Of a stretch of DNA of 64,000 nucleotides, positions 52,125 to 58,100 are shown piece by piece. Where the stretch lies: the NCBI GenBank assembly GCA_028829895.1, contig CM054180.1:105358135-105422134 (forward strand), written 5' to 3'. The first letter of the stretch is position 1; each line of letters opens with the position of its first letter. The position numbers and the translations under genes were made by a program. This DNA is from Sinotaia quadrata (taxonomy: Eukaryota > Mollusca > Gastropoda > Architaenioglossa > Viviparidae). The notes under the pieces were generated by a model that was not told the origin of the DNA, made no database searches, and saw only the letters and a program-made list of their open reading frames with translations.

Positions 52125-55100
52125 AATTTGGAACACAGAATTACCTTTTATACTTATAAACTGCATTTTGAATGTACATATATTGCTTCATACATATCAA
52201 TACTGTGATGCCAATGCCATCTAGTTAATAGTTATGATTATTACTCATCCAGTTGGAACTGGTTTGCGTTGCATCAGGAATTTCTAGCATATTCTCAAGA
52301 GTGTTTACTTCAACTCTGACACTTACAAAAATTCCATTATCAGGAGTGCCCAAGGATGGGTCACTTCAATAATTTATATAACAATTAAGTTTAGAAAAAA
52401 AATAGGGATAGGCAAATTTAGCCTGCCGCAAATACCCTATTTTGAAACTGCTGTGCATGGATAAAATTTTTAAGAGTGACTACATTTCTATTAATTAAAT
52501 GCACATTTTAGTTGGCTGAGGATGGGGTGGGGAGATTTTATTATCTCAAATTGCAATTGTATTTTTATAAATTATAATCTTTTAAAGTAAGTTTTTAGTG
52601 ATACTATTTTTTTGCCTCTTGAAAAAAAAGAAGAGAAAATGAAGATATATTGTTTATTTTATTAATATTTTCAAGTATCAGTAATGGATTAAAAGTATTG
52701 ATTATATTTATTGAACACCTTAATGATTATTGAAAACCTGTAGTAGTTGGACCGTACCTTTCTCGTTGTAAAATAAATACCTTCAATTTTATTTTATTCA
52801 ATAGCATTCAGAAAATGAAATAAATCAGTAATACTTAACACAATACCGAGAAATTGATCTTCAACCCAATATATTGTAAGAACACAATAGATAATATTGA
52901 AATTGAAAAGAAAAGCGTACAGCTGTTTGCCATAATAATGTTCATTGCTTTTCTTGTTTTTATCTAGGGACCTTCTGGGCCACCAGGTCCTAAAGGAGAA
53001 CCGGTAATGAATTAGATTCATATATTTTTATTATTTAAGGTTTTCACATTAATCTGTAAATTCTTTTATTAATTTGGTTTAATATTTTAAAACATTAAAC
53101 TCTATAGCAAATTATATCTTGTTTTATTTTGTTTGTTTCATATAATATTCTATCGCAATATTAAAAATCCTGTTTTTATAAAACCTATAAGAGTGTTATT
53201 TAAAAAGAAAATTACTAATCCTAAGGTTTGTAAAAAAACCCAAAAGATTAATTTTTGTAATAATTTTATTTCCTTGATAGTTGCTTTATTTGCTAAGAGA
53301 AGCTGATGCTACAACTGCTCTTCTTGTGATATAAAGATCACTTCTACACAGAATATGTTTAGAACATAATAAATGATTGCTTCTACACAGAACATGTTCA
53401 GAAAACAGGTTGCATATTTTCTTAATCATCAGATACTACTTAGAACTTTACAGATCTGATTAGTTAGTCATAGCTCCTTGAAATAGTTTTAATTGCTATT
53501 ACAATTGGTTGGACAGCTAAATTAGGGAATGGCAAAGAGTGATGGCCATGTTACTAGCAAATTCTTACAAACTTTTAATTAGAGTCTATGTCTTCTTTTT
53601 TACAGGGCCAGGATGGAGCAAAGGGAGACTCTGGAATTGCTGTGAGTGAATTATTGCATTGATTTACTTCCCAGGATAAATTTAAAATGATGTAAATTAA
53701 TTAATTTTAATGAAACAAATTAATTGGGATGTAGGCAAGTTATAAGTAAAAATGAATTTACAATTTAACTTTTGTGCACCTACTTAATAAATGTAGGCAA
53801 TTGTTATGAAGTAATCTTGTAAAATAAACGTTATCAAGTTTGTTTATGAGTGAACAGACTGTTCCCATTTCTTATGCTTTGTGGCATCACTGGTATTATC
53901 TATACCAGAAAGTTATCCCAATAACAATAATAAATATGTTTCATATCTCTTAAGTGTCAATGAAATACTTAACCCTGGCTACTTTTTTTTAATATACGAG
54001 TGTAAGGAAAAAAAATTATGAAACTATTAAAAAATTCTATATGCAAACTGTCTTTCTAAAATAAAATAAAAATTGTCCTTTATAGGGCCCTCCAGGACAG
54101 CCTGGTCCTCCTGGAGACAAAATCCACGTAACACCAGTAGGCCTAAGTGGAGGTGTTGATCAGCGTAGACGAAGAAGGCGACGGCGACGACGATCTATTG
54201 ATTCAGATGACATTGACCTTGACATTCAGATCGTGTACAACCGTTTGATGAGCAAACAACAAGAGGGTGCTGAACTGAAGGTAGGATAGGCAACTTGAAA
54301 AGTAATTCATGTGATCTGTGAATCAGATTAGCAATAAAAGTACACACAGAAAGAGTTTTGAAATGTCATCTTCATTGCTACCATGACTGCAGTCAGTCTG
54401 CTTTTTCATGATTTAAGCATTCCTCTGTTTTGTTGAGTCTTGTCAACTCTGCTCTGCTAGTTATTATTTTACCAGTAAAACCGTCTCTGTATTTGTACAT
54501 TTCTCTGTTAAAGTCCCTCTTTCATTGCATCAAACATATTTCTCATTGCATGGAGTACCAGACTGTCATATAAAAATATCATATGGTTTCTAAATACTAT
54601 TTTTATATGACTGAGCACATTCAATTTTTACATTCTTACATCCAGACACCTTCTTCATATTAAATGGGGGATACTCCTAGCTTATTTTGCATCAGAATAG
54701 GTTAGGGTCAGGTGGGATGCTGTGGGATAGGTGGAGGCAGAATTAGAGGCTAGCCATATTTTACACCAGGTACTAGATTTATTTGATGTTTTACTAATGG
54801 ACTTATTTATTTTAAATTTGGGTGAGGTGAAAATGCTATATTATTTTCTTTACTTTGTTCTCTTAAATTTTATTATTTGTTTCCTAAGCATTAGCATTGC
54901 TATTATTATCATTACCATACTGTCACAATTATTATCATTCATATTGTTGACATTTTGTCAGATAATAATTATTCCTTTACTATGTTACTCAGTTTTATTT
55001 TATCTTAACTTTATAGTGCTTTTTATTAATAAAGTTAATGATTAAATTAATTCAACTGTAATAAAAGGAATCAGTAAAAATCTCACTTTTAATTGTTCAA

Positions 55101-58100
55101 AGTAGAATGATAGTCAACTGCCTAACATCTTTGTTTAATTTGATTCCCTCCCATTGTTGAGCAAAGATTTATATTGTAGTCTTTTGTGTAGTGGGTGTGC
55201 AATTATTAGTTTATTTAGCCCACTCAGACACTCAGGCCAGTGCTGTCTAGGATCGGGGTGGAGTTCCCTTGGTATAGTTGGCAGAATTTAGTTTCTACAA
55301 CATGCTTTTCAAGAATGTTTAAATTTTTTAATATTAATATTGCTTAATTAATTGTCAATAATTGCAAAAATATATGTAGTCTTAAATAGGGGATGGGAAA
55401 AGATGAGATTATTGCCTTTCTTTCTTCTCTTTGCTTAATTTGTTATTTATATCTATTTCTCACTTCACTTGATACTTTCCATTTATTAATGTCCTGCTTT
55501 TGTCAATGATTTGAAACATGTTTACATAGCAAGGGCTGGAAAAAAATTTTAAAAGTGGTTTGATTCAAACTCGGTTGCATTTACAACAAAGTACATTTAC
55601 AATCTCTTCAAATACACAACAGACAATATGAAAACTGCCTAGCTGCATATTAAAGTAGTTTTTTTTTGCTTCAGATCCAGGAAGTAGTACAAGAGGTATC
55701 ATCAGTAATGTTGCAGCACATCGACCAGCTCAAACACCAGGTGAACAACTTCAAGTACCCACAAGGCACACGTGAAAACCCTGCCCTTTCCTGCCGTGAA
55801 ATAATCTTGGGTCACCCACAATATAAAACAGGTTGGTGGTACTTTAAAAAAATCGATGACAAAGACATAAAACAGATTTGTGGTTTACATTTAACATAGG
55901 TTAGTGATACATATTTACAGTTGGGGTTAGTAATATATATTTAATATCAGTTAGTAATACATATTTAATTAAAAGAGGTAGGTAATCTGTAGTTAAAATC
56001 TGCCAATTATATATTTTTAATTAGATGTGCAAAAGAGTCAGCAATACATATTTAAAACAAGTTAGTAGACACATTTATAAAAGAGGTCAGTGATGCATAT
56101 TTAAGACAAGTTAGTAGATGTGTATTAAACGGGTCACAAATAAGAAAAACAGACACTGAAGTCATATTCATAATTATGTAGTTTTATTGGCCAAATAGAC
56201 ATTAACTCTTCTGGGGCCAGAAAGCATTCTTGAGTATATTGGGAAAACCCAACAAAAAACTGTAAGTATAGGTGTATTAAATTTCCACTCTTCAATGACG
56301 GTTGCATTTTCTGCATAAAATATGTATTTTGGCTCTTCTTCACATTAAGCAGTCTTAAATTATGGATAACCAGTTATTTAGTCCAGCAGTTCTGTATAAA
56401 ATTTGTGAAAATTAGATGTGATAATTACATTCCATATATTACCTCCAGAAATGGTGATGTGTCAGGTCATGTTACAATGCTGTAATTAGAAAAACTGTCA
56501 CCACGAGACTTTGGGCCCTGTCTTGTGCTCAGTAAACTTAATACTTTGCATTTCTTCTGGCTTTCAAAAATTTTGCTTTGCATTGTCTAAAGTTAAAAAA
56601 AATATTGTAGATAGAGTAACCTATTAAAAGAAAGAATTGTCCCCACCCCCTTGTTTGTATAACAAACTTGTAAGCCATAGTTCATTTTTGCACTGCTGTT
56701 TACTATGTCAGGCAAATTTTAACCAACTTGTGCTTCTTCCTCAATGTATATATTTTTTTTTTAAATGGAGTAATTATAATTTGATGTTTGCAGGCTGGTA
56801 CTGGATTGACCCTAATCTTGGCGCCATTGATGATGCTATACAAGTTTGGTGTAACATGACCAGTCGTGTAGAAACCTGCATATTCCCTACACCCAAAACC
56901 AAAATGGTGATGCTTCCTCTTGTTTTGTTTTTGATATATAAGTCAAGTCTGGGAGATTGTGACTGTGAGGTCTAGGATCTGTTCTGGTGGGAAAGTGATT
57001 ATATTTGATACCTGCCTCACTTGTTATAACACTTAGAGATTTTCCAGTTTATAAGTCATTCTTGTCCAGTTGCAGCCCAGCTGTAAAGTGGTTAAGGAAT
57101 TTAATTAATTTGAAATGCTAATAAAAATCTCTAATTAATTTTGATATAAGTAAGACTGATATACTAAAAGTGACACTGATATACAAGATATACTGATATA
57201 GGCTAATCACCTGATGTGGTTATCACATTGATTCATTAGTGCCACTGGCTTGTCATACTGAATGAGCGTTAACTGAGAATAGTTATTAATACACTTATCA
57301 ACAAAAATACACAAGCCACACTGATATACAAGACACATCACACTGTCATACTGAATGAGTGTTAACTGAGAATAGTTATTAATACACATATCAACAATAC
57401 ACAAGCCACACTGATATACAAGATACATCACGCTGTCATAAAATATCACCACCATTAAATATTTAGCCAACAGATTATCACCACCATTAACTATTTAATC
57501 AAGAGACTAAAATATCACCACCATTAAATATTTAGCCAACAGATTATCACCACCATTAACTATTTAGTCAAGATACTAAAATATCACCACCATTAACTAT
57601 TTAGCCAACAGATTATCACCACCATTAACTATTTAGCTAAGAAACTGAAATATCATCATCATTGTTTAGCTAACAAAACTAAATTTTATTTAGTTTTAAA
57701 TTTTAATATTACCACCATTAACTACTTAGCCAACAGTTTTAAAAGCCAACACCATCACTATTAAGCTAACAAACTAAAATATCATCACTACTAGTGTTTA
57801 GATAACAAACTAAAATATGACCACTATTAACTATTTAGCCAACAGAATGAAATATCATGATCATTAACTATTTAGCTTTGTTAGTATTAAGTGGTAGCCA
57901 TAGTTCCAGACAGAAATGGGCTTATTAGTATTTGCTGTTAATTTGGAGATGATGACAGTTAATTCCAACAACTACATCTGTAAATATATTGTAGCTAACT
58001 AGATACAATGTTTATTACTGATTGACCAAAACATAACTGTAATAATGAATTGTTTGCTTCTGACAGATTGCAGAACAGTACTGGCCCAAAGTTGATGGGC

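Noticed and set aside
55832..55899. Read-through of the exon 58 donor giving [12 protein letters not shown] before a stop
   Set aside because: It resembles the true continuation GWYWIDPN only by chance. The exon at 56794 restores the frame and the full COLFI domain.
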